Shown here in pieces: positions 45,904-59,900 of a DNA stretch of 64,000 bases. Positions within the stretch are counted from its first letter, which is position 1; every line of letters begins with the position of its first letter. Origin of the DNA: Metopolophium dirhodum (taxonomy: Eukaryota; Arthropoda; Insecta; Hemiptera; Aphididae); NCBI RefSeq assembly GCF_019925205.1, contig NC_083562.1:9982001-10046000 (forward strand), given 5' to 3'. Below the pieces are notes generated by a model that saw only the letters and a list, made by a program, of their open reading frames with translations, had not been told where the DNA came from and made no database searches. The translations under genes and the position numbers were made by a program.

Positions 45904-48900
45904 ATACAATATGTAATATATACATGGTATATTATATTATTATACATTACCATGTCATGCGGACTTTTGGAATACACAAAAAATCGTTTTAATTTTATTT
46001 TTTTCTCGTCAGAAACGCCGATTTGGCTGAACATGTGTTAACGCGTAGTGTTGTATGTGTTTCCCCGCGCGCGTCTCGTGTTTAATAGTTTACAACACTC
46101 TTCCACTCCCCATGTGTGTGTGTGTGAGTGTAGGCAAGAGCGCGTACCTACATCGAACTTCTAGACAATAAAACGCATCCGAAACGTAAACAGAATCCCT
46201 TCGTGTAAACATGGCCCGGAGTCAAAGAATTCGTACCGATTTTGTATCCTTTAATTTTATATTATAAAAAAAAATACAAATAAAAATGAAAATGAAAATC
46301 GCCTCCGGAAGAAACGAAAGGAAGCAAAAAAAAAATAAAATATATATAGGTATATACGTTATAATAAACGTTATGTGAATGATTGAACTTTTATTATTTT
46401 TATTTTACGTTCACTAAAAATATAAATAATATATATAGATGATAGTGGGGGAGCGGACTGCTTCCTTTATAGAATAGGATGCTGTCAATAGTACCCAGTA
46501 TCGCAAACGGGAACCTATCGATTCTGCCTGTAAACAGTACATACAGGTAGTTACAAAGCAACCTTTCAATCCACCAATCACCATACGCACATATATTTTT
46601 ACCTGGATACTCCTTAACTGTCTTAACTCTTAACTGCAGTAATGATTAACTAAAAAATAAACTTTTAGGAATAATATAACTGTTCGTTTCTATACACATA
46701 ATACACGTATCAAGCAACCAATGATACTATAATATTAAACGCGCATAGGTGCATTTTTTTAGAAAACGATTGCTCAAATTGGTACATGCAAAACAGAGGG
46801 AATCGATACTGTGGTGAGAATCGACTTACCTTTTCCTCGAATAAAAATATGATTGGTGGAATTGATGAAATCCCTCGGCATCAATACATAACTCAGAGCG
46901 TCGAACGTAAAAAAAACATCTCGTTATAGAAGAAAATATGGATCGATTTTTTATTCACAGGGCATTCCTTATTTAAATGCTACCTATGAAAATAATATCA
47001 TAAACGTCGTACGTTTTCGTAAATATATAGCCATATAGGTTATCTTTATATAGTCTCTACCATTATCCAACTTAAACCTCTGTATTTAAATATTAAATAC
47101 GATATTATGTACCTACATCAGCACTGTACATATTTTTCCGTCCGTTTTATTGCAAACTATACATAATAAATAAAAGAAACACGCGCAATAAGCCCATTCA
47201 CTTTAGAGGTACATTTGCCAAAAAAATTAAATCGGGCTCAAATGGTATTGTTTATTTTAATGATATTTTTAAAATAATACAAACAAAGTACCTATAGGTG
47301 ATCTGTTTTAGCCATTTTAGGGTACTTTTAGCACTGCAGGTACCTATATAGTAAGAAATTATAATATATAATATATAAATTGATTTGATATCTCGCATTA
47401 AAAAAAAATCACAAATAATTCGAAGCTGGAAGACAGTGGAATTATACACGAAAGTAAGTTGTTTATTTATTATTATTATTATTATTGAATGCAAGTAAAT
47501 ATGCTCAACGTACACCCCATAATGTGCAGTACAATTCAGGAATGAATGAGTAATTATGAAAATTCTTAGAAAAAACTTATCCAAGTTGATCTTAATAATT
47601 GTTTAGTAGCAATATTATGAATTGATTTACTTTGATCAAATACTATATTATTATTGGCAAGGCTGGGCAAGTCAACTAATTTTTTTAACTCGTCTAGAAT
47701 TTGTAGGCATATAGATAATAATATAGTACATACATAAATATGAAAAACAACTACTATCTATATTTCACTATTATTTACTCATTGCAGGTTCGATACGTAA
47801 ATAATATAATTGCAACAAACCAGTGTAATAGTGTTGTCAAAAAGTAATTTTAGAACAACTACAACTGTGCCGGCAGTGTACACTATGTACATACAAATAA
47901 TATTTATTGCCACAATTGCTGACATTTTTTTGAAACATATATTGTGCATAGTGCACGACCATGAAGTGTAAGTACAGTCATTGCTATAAGTTGTCTAGTG
48001 TGGCAAAACTATCGAACTGTTTTTACATTTTCCCGTGCCAAAATAAAAAAAATAAAAAAGTGTCTACACTACGATAAGACAAATCATAATTAATAATAGT
48101 GGTTTTGAATATTGTACGATATTATAATATCTTATTACGACACATTCGGGGATATTTTCATAACTGAGATATTTATAGTTAGGTCTTAATATTTAAATTA
48201 TTGACAAAACGTGCATCAGTCATAATATAATAATCATTAATTACCAATTTGTAATAGTAAAATAAAATGAATGATTTAACGGTTTTGCGTCGCATTATTA
48301 TAAACCAGTATAATGTTGTAGGCAGGTATTTTATAACATAAATTGAAAAATGTAGTAATCGTATTTGGTTCTTTTTATTTATTATTTAAAAAATACATTG
48401 TGAATATAAAATGGTGATTTAAGTAATAGTAAAATGTATCAAGTTCATAGGTATGAATTTTCAATATCATTTAATTGGGGTAAGAACTGCTTATGAAGAG
48501 CCTTTTTTAAGTTTTTTTTACGTAAAAACAAACACTGTATCATACACAAGTCGATAAAAAAACTGTACAACAAAAAAACAAAATATAAAAGTTTTTTCTT
48601 AATTTTTTTTATTTCCGGTATATTTAAAGAAGTACTAGAAATTGGTGACCCTCAAAATATCAAGTAGATCCAATTTGTCAATTTATTACTAGAAACCACC
48701 CCAAAATTGAACTTTTAAGTATTTTCACTAATCAATTAAGATTAAGCGATGGCAAACACTAAAAAAAATAAAAACCATCATTGTAAAACCAATACATTTA
48801 CCGTTCCACTCAAAATTCAGAATCTAATATTTATAAGCCGTATTGTATCTATTGTTAGTACACTTGATGGTGATACGAGGTCTCTTCCTTAGGTGATAAA

Positions 48901-49504
48901 TGATAATGTGATTTATTCATCTACATATATGCAGCGATGCATAGTTATAGACATATGCAACGATCATCATATTTTTGAATGAAATATAGTTATACATTTC
49001 GTCCATAAATGTGATGATATACTATGTCTTATAAACGGTATAATAGTATACAATAGTACCAACATAACCATATGCAAACTAAGTTTTTCGAATTTTTATT
49101 TTGTTGCTATCGTTCATTATTGGTTATTATACCTATTAATGTCGTCAATACTATCTATTACATATAATATGAAGATCATACCTGGACTGGCTGCAGTAAT
49201 TACTGATTCACGTCCCGTAGTGACGTAGAGTAACATCCTTTATAAACACTCGATCGATTTCAGCTGACGTCAAAGCTCAACGCGTTTTCTGTTTGACCGA
49301 TTCACATACGCACTCATCACGCCCACTTTTGAGAGATGTCAGCAAAACATTTTGTCACGATCACGCAAATGTATTATATACCTGGATTATGATACCTGGC
49401 GAAACGTGGTTTGTAAACTTGTGGTCGATAGTCGATGGTTGCGATTGTATAGGTACTATACATCGGATATCCCCTGCAGTCAAATATTAAATTTAGTGTA
49501 AAAT

Positions 49505-50110
49505 ATATACAGGGTGTGTCTGGTATCACCAAACACACACACACGCCTATCTTTTTCCTATAACAACGCATTTCTACAAATTCTGATTTTTGAAATTTTT
49601 AATCAGGTTATATAGTTATATAGATTTATATATTATAGTAAGACCGTATTTTAAAATTGGTATATAGGTTTTTGTACCATTTAAGGATAATTTGTCATGT
49701 GGTTACCTACAAACTTATTTTTCAAATAATAGAACCATTCCTTTTTTACTGTAAATTGTTAAACATAAGATTTTTTAAACGCTGATCCGTCCAAATCGAA
49801 AGTTTAACAATACTTAACTTAACTTTTAGTACTATATACATATAATAATAGTTTTACAAGATGTTGTACCTATATGATGATCGGAAAATTATATTAATTT
49901 ATTAATATCTTATAATTTGTAAAAAAAAAATCGACTACCTACTATACGTAAATACTAGACTAAATATTACATCTACCTATTTTATACTTTATGTCAAACC
50001 AGGACTTTTGTCTTTAGTACCTACATGAAGATTATAATAGCTCAGGAACTACTCGTTCGAATTTCGATCTACCACAGATTATACTTAATGGTAAAATTAT
50101 CCAATTATAG
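49505..50110. repeat. diverged relative of the element at 32241-32949
   Basis: It begins near TACAGGGTGTGTCTGG. It shares TTTTTGTACCATTTAAGG and CTTATTTTTCAAATAA with the 32.4-kb element in the same order. Limits are uncertain. Confidence 0.5.
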
Positions 50111-51007
50111 GTATGAAAATATGGTCTTTCAGCATTAAAAAAAATTCAAAAAATCTGAATTAAAAAAAATGCTCACTATGCGGAATGATGTTGATGAAAG
50201 CGCCATGTATCTTTCAAACTCTCGTATGCTGCCTTCAGCTGCAGTATAATAATATATTTATTACGAAAAAAGTTGAAATGGCAAATAATTCGAAAGCGGC
50301 GATGATGTATATTATACCAGGGTCACTGGGTCAGGTATTGTGAATTATTTCATATTAGGCGTAGGTAGGCATATTATATTATTATAGATAAATAATCATA
50401 GTCATAGTTGATTGAATAATTCATCCTATTAAAACTTATACCCTATGCCCGGAATTCTTTAAAATTAACTATAGGTACGCTGTTGTACGATATTATATCT
50501 CGTCTGCACACTAGTTCAGTCAATCTATTTATCATTGCAGTCCACAGTGTAGTGCAGATGATTGAAAAATAAACAAAATTGAGGTCTATATATCGGAAAA
50601 GTTCCATTAAATAAAAAATAGTAAAAACATTAAGCAGTACGAGCGCAGTAAGCACTTATTATCATATTCTTAGTTTTTTTTTTTCACGCCGCCACCGATA
50701 AATGTGCATTATTTCATATTTAGAATCTCTAAATTTTTTTCACCCCATATTATACAAGTATACGTATAATATCCGTCTGTATTTGGAGACACACTTCCGC
50801 GCGAGCCGCTCTTTATTACAAAGCGGCCCGCCGACAAAGGACTAGATCGGAGAACGATATCCATTAAACATCTGGTGTTTTAATTTTTTTTTTTTTGAAC
50901 CAGTGTGAAAAATATACTATCGGTTTGTACTTACGTTTTTATCGACACCGTGCAATATATGCATAGCGTTATGATATTACGAGTTATCGAGTTCAATTAT
51001 TAATCCA

Positions 51008-51031
51008 TATATATATATATATATATATATA
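51008..51031. repeat. AT microsatellite
   Basis: Twelve tandem AT units. Confidence 0.85.
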
Positions 51032-52373
51032 GGAACAACGACGGAGGCAAGGATTATCTTACACCCGCGTCGTAAATTGCATAAATAATTGTGTGTGCAT
51101 TATATACACAATAATTATTTGCATTATATTACGTACCATCATTTATACGCATTGTCGCATTTCGCAGGTCACTGCAGGTGTGTAGTATACCGACTTACTT
51201 TTGTAGGTATAGCTTTGTGGACGAATATTGTACTACGCCTGCACACTACAATATGGTTTAGGTATAGTAGGTATAGATGTGGGTACGACATAAATAAATA
51301 CGCAAAACGAAAAGTCATTACAGTATAATGATAATGGTGTATTTGGTAGATTTTCCTTTTAGTTAAAATATTTCAAACTCTGTTAACAATATATAATATT
51401 AATATAGTATACCTGCAATGACAATAATTATTATATTATAATCATGATGAAATATATATATATACGTTATATATTATATATATATTACGAATTACCATAA
51501 ATAAATTGACTTAGCTTAACTTACAAGTTATTTAGCATGTTAATTGATAGGGTTTCCAAAACGTTTGAATTGACAACCTCTTCGAATTTAAATACCTGGG
51601 CAACGGGCAATAACGTAAGTCGTCCGATTACTTATACAATAATATATTATAGTATAACATTATATTATATTATAATCTACAACTATTATCTCGCTCGATA
51701 CGTTTGAAATCTTTAAATTCACAAACTTGAATAATCGTTGTACATCGTGGGTCTACCGCAGCTGTGTGCATATTATGTATCTCTTGATTTTCTAACAATT
51801 TCTTTTTGGCAATTTGACGACCAAGGTAAAGTTGAGACAAGATTTCAGTATCCTTACGAGTGTTAAGGTTATATTATTTTAATTATTTTCGTCGGTAGGT
51901 TTGAAATGTAAAAATGTCATTGAGGCGTGACACAAAATATATTTTCAACCTTAAACGGATACCCAAACTTGAGCTTTTAAATGTTGTTTTTTGTCGTAAC
52001 GGGTCGTCAATTTGCATAACGGACATCCCAAGTTCCAATTATTCAAGTAGACGTGTATAAATGCTTTCTCGTCATAAACCAACGTATTTTTCCCCATGCA
52101 TTTCTACTGGGCCCTCTTCTGTCACAACTTGGCTTCACCCAATTTCAAACACAAATTACATTCTAACTATCTGTGACAGTAGGTATGTATACTATATAGT
52201 ATTATAATTGTACCTACATTATAAAAACTCTGACCTGAATGAATAATAATTGTTCACATAAAAAATCTGCTCAAAAATACTTTTTAACAATTAGAGCCTG
52301 AATATAGTTTATATCTATTATAATATATACATATATAGTTATGTATATAGTATACCTATTAGCATTTACCTAT

Positions 52374-52379
52374 ATTATA

Positions 52380-52414
<35 letters not shown>
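52374..52414. repeat. compound TA/TG microsatellite
   Basis: TA units run directly into about nine TG units. Confidence 0.88.
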
Positions 52415-53414
52415 ATATAACTATATACATATCGAGCGGAAGAGTTTGAGTGGTCTAGTACATTTGGAAGACTTTAAAATAAAAACAATAATGAATTGAC
52501 TAATATTAATTAACATTGGTATTAAAACTAACGTATTCTATTGTACGAACAAAATAATATAATAACAAAATAATTAGACATTTAAAATATGATTTGTATA
52601 ATATTATATAATAATATATTTAAAATAGTATATCCGATTATGATATAAGTATATTAGTATGCAGAATATTTACGTGCCTATGATGTATATAATATATATA
52701 TAGTACGAGGTTAAAACGGTTTGTAAGATTTAAATAGTTAGATACGTCATCTTGTCCCATAAAATATTTACTATATTTATTGGCTATAACCCGTTGGAAA
52801 TGTATAAGAGAATATCTTTTTATTATTTAGCGCGCATTGTCGTGAAAGACACTGGTCTGTGGTAAATATTACGTAAAATCGAAAAATCAGGATACACGTA
52901 TTGATTACTTATTTTTCTTGGTAAATGTTTGTCAAAATACAGTATAGGTTTTTCGTAAATACCTACTTTTAAAACTGTAACAAAATAAATAATGGTTTTC
53001 AATGGTCATTTTAAGCTCATCAGTTTTTGGGTAAATCGCGTAATGTACTTAAAATAGTTTTCGTTTGAATAAAAAACAACAAAAAATAACTCACTATTGT
53101 CACGTTCGATAAGAAATTCCGGATATTCTGAAAAATATAAAACATTATTGTTTCAAACGTTTGGGTGTTCGGCAAAACATAGAACTAACGAACTATTTCC
53201 GCGTTTGAATATTATAGTTACGTGTTCACTAGACGGATGAAATACACTAATTATTGACAGTGCTGTATGTTAAAAAGTATCGTTCAAGACATTGTCAGTT
53301 TTAAGGAGTAGTGACTTTAACAAGCATGGTATTCCGTCTGGATGCCCAATCCTTTTCCATTTGATGAGAATGTTCGACCAAAGACCATTTCGAGTATAAT
53401 TGATGACGAGTAGT

Positions 53415-53436
53415 GGGGGGGGGGGGGGGGGGGGGG
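53415..53436 (+). repeat. run of 22 G
   Basis: The longest homopolymer in the window, about 400 bases beyond the NPDC1 stop codon. On the NPDC1 transcript strand it would be poly-C in the 3' region. Confidence 0.9.
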
Positions 53437-53826
53437 TCGAGAGGGAAATAAATAACACAAATCTCAAAACTATTTTTCGGGGGCCCTATCCACGAATTCA
53501 GTCAGTGGCCGCGTTTGATATCGTGCACGTTCTGCAGAATTACGCATGTATGGTCCCAGTTCCATTTTATGTAACATTATTTATGTCCTTTTATATCCAC
53601 ATTCCACACAATAAATTGTTTTGATTTATAAGTATATAGTATATAGTATATACATAAATGTACCATATTGGGTAGAGAAACAAAACTTTAAATAAATATA
53701 GGTAATATTATTATAATTATAATATAGTATTAAAATTAAAAATAAATAAATAAAATAGTGTTGTTTTTGACATTTTGGATCTATAGACGAATGTTTTATA
53801 GAGTGGTAGGTGATTATAGTAATCTA

Positions 53827-53955
53827 TTATGGGACGGGTACTGTTGGTATGACACCATTTCCCGGAATATTGTCTTTACTAATTATAACAGCATTGGGAG
53901 ACGCCGGCGTGTTGTCGTCCAGGAACAGCGGATTTTTCACTTCCATTTCTCCTGC
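53827..53955 (-). CDS. NPDC1: NPDC1 exon F (terminal)
   Basis: The acceptor TGTTCTAG, not the CAG four bases later, keeps frame: AGEMEVKNPLFLDD, then NTPASPNAVIISKD and VIPTVPVP with stop TAA (53827-53829). Confidence 0.92.
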   Translation of the reverse strand, partial: AGEMEVKNPLFLDDNTPASPNAVIISKDNIPGNGVIPTVPVP

Positions 53956-56900
53956 CTAGAACACGAACGCGCACATCCGTTATGATTAATATTTTGTGTC
54001 AACAACCAAAAATATCATGCTCATTACAAGTGATAATATAATATGTTATTAGGTACGTTCAATTGCTCAAACGTTTTTCTAAAAAAATATATTAAAAATC
54101 ACTTACAGGTGCTAATCCCGGACATTCGTAAACTGTGTAATCGCCTTCCTCGTTGTCGTCATCGCTGTCCGGGTCGCTAACTGAACCACATCGACTTTCT
54201 TTGACTGAACTGTTCCTGCGAAGCAAACAATAATTATACTATTATACTAGTTCTATAATACGTAGGTACACGACGTGGGATGGTTGAGTTTCAGAATACA
54301 TAATATATTATGATGTGACATTAGCAAAGACTAACAATATTGTTGTTTTTTCTTTGTAGACCAATTTTTTTTTTTGATCATAAAAATCCCAATTTCCGTG
54401 TTTTATTAATTATGTTTTGCATTTTTTTCAAAAACTAAAATATAATATATCAATTGACTGATTCATTCGTTTTAAATGTAGGTATACGGTTGGTTTTACA
54501 CTGGTACAAACTAAATTGAAGGTTTCCAATTTCCATTGGTTTAATTTTAAATAAAGTGTTCGTATATACAATACACATATTAAATAATATAGTTCATATC
54601 ATTATATAAATATATACAGTAGACATTGCTTAATGTAACATCAAAGGGACCGCTGTCGGAGAGTTTATACGCATTAGTCGAAAGGGTTGTACAAAACGAT
54701 AAAATAAACATAGGAAATTCAACTGGGATTTTGTGCGATTAACCGACGATACTGACTGCAGTACTATGAATTATAATATATTTTACATAATATTATGCTT
54801 CATGACGTACTAACTATGTGTTGAATAAAACGATTTGTAATTCAAATGTTTTGTTAATAATAAACAATAATTAACATTCTGTTAATCGAAATACGTTTTA
54901 TTTGCTCAAAAGTTTTGTTCATCTGCAACAATGCCAACGATATGTATGCCTACCTCCAAAGTATTTTTTTACTCACGTTTCCATAGCGATGATCTGTTGT
55001 TTCTGGTGTTGGTAATGATACATTTGGGCGGACTGTGCCAAGCGCCGGTCGCCAGTGGGCGACATATCTTTGTTGGGTCCGGTGATACCGTACGCCGGGT
55101 ACTCTATGTCCGCAGCCGCCTTGCTATTCTTTTGCATTCTGAAATGTCATACGAACAATGTGATAGGTTACAATCGTGTGAGGTCGCAAACTTTGGCGCC
55201 GGGCAATACACTGACCTATAACATGCTATGGATGATATGAGCAGCACGACCAGGACGGCTAGACCGACGCCAGCTGCTTTGGCTGGAAAACAACAATCGA
55301 ACAAATTATATTTATCTGATGAAAATATGATATCGAAAAATACAATGATAACGAACAGAACCGTACAAACCGTCCGTTCGTATAGAGCACTGAATTTCTT
55401 TCAAAGAGCTCGGTGGGATATAAAATTATAACAGCAAACATTATTTATATATTTAAGTGCAAAGTTTATAATTTGAATGTAGTCGAATGTGCTGACCAGA
55501 GTTTGTATTTGTTTCATGCTAGATAAATTACAAAAAATGTAAAATCCAAACTACTAAATCCTGATGCCCATGAGGCATATTATGCTCGTCTCGGGGCTAT
55601 AGTTACAAACGCATATTAAAAAAAATTATAACACGCTACTCGAAAATCTATGAATCATAAATATGATCCTTTTTATAAGTTACCATAAAAACGAAAAGTA
55701 ACTTTACGAAAAATCGGTCAGAAACATTTTATCGGGACTTGCACACTATACATTATATTGTATTATATTTATAATACATTTGTAAAATTAAAATCATATT
55801 AATTTATAGATTTTATTTATTATTATTACAGATTGTGATTATAAATGCTATTTATGCTATTCGATGATGATATTAACGCTTGTTTATTTTTACCTAATAA
55901 TCCGAAAACCGTATTACCACCTAAACGTATAATATTTAGTATTAAATTTGGATTTATAATGCAGTAGAGAGGATTCAGATATAATCACCCGTCCAATAGA
56001 GTAATCTGTCAAACTTTATCGCTGTCGAACGGTCCCTATAAATATATGCGTACATCATAATGTAGGCGTTGCATAATATAATAATAATTGCCATACCGGA
56101 GGCGCATCATTTTCCCGCACAAACACATAATTTATGACACGCAGAAGTATCAAAAACGTATTGAAAAACTAAAACCCCATTAAAAGAGCGTTAAAAACAA
56201 TTTTCGCGTGGGTCTCGGATGGCATATCAGATTGGTTAAGATTAATTAGGTTTTATTTAACTGTTCAGCATTTTTTTATATGACAGTTGATTCATTAATT
56301 GTTCATCCCCTTGAAATATTTATAATATTTATCGTTTAATGATTACACTTACATAAATTCCCGTGAATTTATTTGTTACGAATTTGCGAATTTTAGCGAA
56401 AACGTTTACCTATATTTATATTTAATTATCAAACATCAAACTAGGTTTGTGGTTTATATTTTTATTTTTAGATAATTTTTCCAACGTACTATATTATCAA
56501 TTAACATATTTAATACATAAGAAATTATAACATATAAAATATTTAATACATAGTTAATTGATAATATAGTACGTTGGAAAAATTATCTAAAAAAAAAAAT
56601 ATAAGGGAAAAGAAAGGAAAAAAGGAAGAAAAGGGGGGAGGGAAGGGGAAAAAACAAAGAAAAACGTTTCGCAAATTCATAATGAATTTTTTAATTAAAT
56701 AATTTAAAACAAATCTTTCAAAAAGAGTCAAAATGTTTTGAAAATATTATTACTAAATAGTATGAAAAATGATAATTTAAATTTTTGATGAAAATTACAA
56801 GTGTCTACGGTTATTAGTTTATGAGTTATACCAAAAAAATAAAATCGATTTTTCCAAACAAAACACAACGATTTAAATTATTTTGTTGTAGTTAAAAAAA

Positions 56901-59900
56901 TATATTATTCGTAATTATAATAAATTACCTTGAAAATATTTAAACCGTTCTATGATGATACGTTGGTATTAACAGTTAGTAATATAATTATAAAAAAATA
57001 AATATAATAATTATATTTATTTTGTTTTCGGCAAAAATTAGTTCAACCCCTAATTCGATCAACTATAGGTACTAAAAGAAAAACAAATTATTAATAGCTA
57101 CTGGTATATAAATAGATTAAAATTATCCTTGGTAATATAGAGGCATATAGCCTTCGCTCAGAAATGTTTTTCGTATACAATATATAATTTAATTTAAATT
57201 TGACACCTATGTACAGGGACCCACTCAATGGCGAGGTACACTAGACAGTCGACACCTAATATTATGGTACAGCGATTTCCCTAGATTTTATTTCCTAATT
57301 AAATAATATAATGCAAAGTTGTAACTTGTAAGTTCATAATACAATAACACGATAAATGCTTTTTACATTAACGACAGTCAGCAGTTAAAATAAAATCATA
57401 AATGTGTTTTTTACTTATTTATTAATATATTAAGCTAGCTGAACCCGTGCACTTCGTTGCCCGTTAAATGTACTAACTCTATATGACTCAAACTTTGTTC
57501 AATTCGTTATTTAATATTCGGTGTATGGTGTTAAAAATTAATCTTAACTTTTCCGTTGGCCAGAATAAAAATTCTGATTCGCAGCAGTATATTATCAGGT
57601 AGGTAATCTACCATACTGTTTGCACGTAAGTGTATGATTTAACTATACCTGATTTATTTTTGGTGTATATACTCATAGTGTAATTGTAACTTCAACGCAG
57701 AAATTTATTAATTTAGTTATTTATAAATATCGAGAATTAAAAGAATTAAAAATCTTTCATTCAAAATTATAAAAATTCTTTAAATTTACTAATAGTAGGT
57801 ATACCTAATACAATATTTTAGAATTTTAAAATAAAAATGCAAATAAATAGATTTATTTTTTAGAGCGTCTTGTAGCCTTCTTTTCTTGCAAAAAAATACC
57901 ACATATTTTTAACAAATCTCACATGGAGTATTTCCTTTTGGTTTTAAAAACGTATAATATTTCGTTGTACAAATCAAGTGATCCTTCTATAAATATTCGA
58001 ATTATCAAGCAATTTCCGAATCTTTGTGATTCCCGGATATTTAAAATATTCAAGAAATATTTGAATGGTAGGATATTACAATTCTTGAATAAAAAAGATT
58101 TAATTTCGAAAATCAATTTGGGTTTCTGACTTTTAGGTCCAGTGGTATGTCTTGAGTTAATCATGGTATAATTTTAAGAAAAACTGTCTCATATATGACT
58201 TAGATCCTAGACGAAGGTATCATTTATAATTTAATAAAATCATATTCATCGAATAAAATATGAAACATAATAAAAAATATTAGTTAAGATAAATAATAAA
58301 AGTAATTAATTACAAACTATGCATAGTGTTCCTCAAAAATTTGTTCTTAGTCCTATAATAGTATTTATTATTTATATAAATGAATTGTTTAACTTGGATG
58401 ATAATCCAAAAAAATATTAGTTAGGTACGCTAACGACATTATTTTTCTTATATCTTTTAAAAGTATAGTTTCTATTTGTACGCTAATGCTAATCTTTTTA
58501 TAAACAGTTTAAGTAACTGATTTTATAACAACTAATTATAACTTAACATCAATAATTATTTGAAGTATGTATATTTGAATAGCACCATGGAACTTATTAA
58601 TTAACGTGACAATACAATATGTTAGCTCAAAAACTTGTAATGGTATTTGTAATAACTGTATTTTAAGAGTAGATCAGCAAAGTAGTCATGTATAACTACT
58701 ATCAATATTTGTATAATTATTATTAATAGTTAATTAAAATAGAGTTATTTTATTAATCATTCAATTATCGCAGTAAACAATTTTTGTTATATATTTAATA
58801 CTGTTAGATTTTAGATTTAGTTTTAGTATTTATATTAAGCGACTAAAAGTCTTAAAACGTGTATTTTCGATCATAATATATTTCACATCACAAAAGTATT
58901 GATTGAGTTAAAACGTGTGTTATTTTATACGATATAACGATGATGAAGAAATTCTATTTTAGCTTCTATTTAGCTCGCCCAAACTTTTGGGTGAAGTATT
59001 AAAACGTGTCAAATGTCAAATTATGTCACGACTCTAAGGTACCTGTTTGGAGTTTTAAAGCAGAACGAGTTATTGGATTTTGCCTAACTTTTTGCTTTTC
59101 AATCCATACATTCAAATTAGACTGCTTTCACAATGTTTGAATAAAATACAATGCTTCACTTAAATTTAAACTGACTTCTTAATTCTTAATATATTTTTGA
59201 CGGAATCTCAAAAGTTCATTTTAAAATTATATTATACTAAGTTACAAAAATAGAAAATTGCTTTATGATCTTTAAATATTTACACAAATATAATATTTAA
59301 ATACTATTATACATTTAATTCAGTTAAAAATATTTTTTTGTAAAATGTATAGTATTATTTTAAACTTGTTTTTATAATTTTTTATCATTTAACATTTGAT
59401 GATTTAGCAGTTTGAGTTGACACAAAATAAAAATAAAACATAAAAGCACAAATCGTTGTAAAATAAATTCATCCATGTGTGCCGGAGGGCTATACCCCCG
59501 CTATTTCAGTTAACAGGTACTAATTGTTTTATCACTTGTAAAATAAAAATAGTAAATGTACTGTATTATCAGAGATTTTTTACTTTTTACACAATACTAT
59601 TGACTATAAATATTAGAATTTATTTATTAATGGTAACACTATTAATTAAATTATTAATTAGTTATTGGCTATTTCTAACGTTATCACACAGTACACACTG
59701 CACGCTTCGACACACTATGAAGTCATCTTTCTTATATTTGTATATTTGTACAATATATTTTTATACTTAGGATTACGATTATCCACCAATTTCGGGGGTA
59801 CACCTTTCTCTTAAAATAGGTGTGACGACTGCCACACCTAATACATGGGTTCGGCGCCACTGGATTTATTAGATCAATAAATTATAACCCTGTAATCCCT

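Larger units (their letters stand above)
45531..53826. other. intergenic DNA between the convergent FoxF and NPDC1 genes
   Basis: 8.3 kb without a recognised gene. Contents are an AC microsatellite (45872-45901), GC-richer patches near 46,030-46,210, 49,190-49,330 and 50,790-50,860, a repeat fragment at 49,505-50,110, TA/TG microsatellites (51008-51031, 52374-52414) and a 22-G run (53415-53436). Open frames here have no domain. Confidence 0.45.

Noticed and set aside
49293..49571. Overlapping 65-codon ORFs on both strands
   Set aside because: No family resemblance, splice context or conserved motif.
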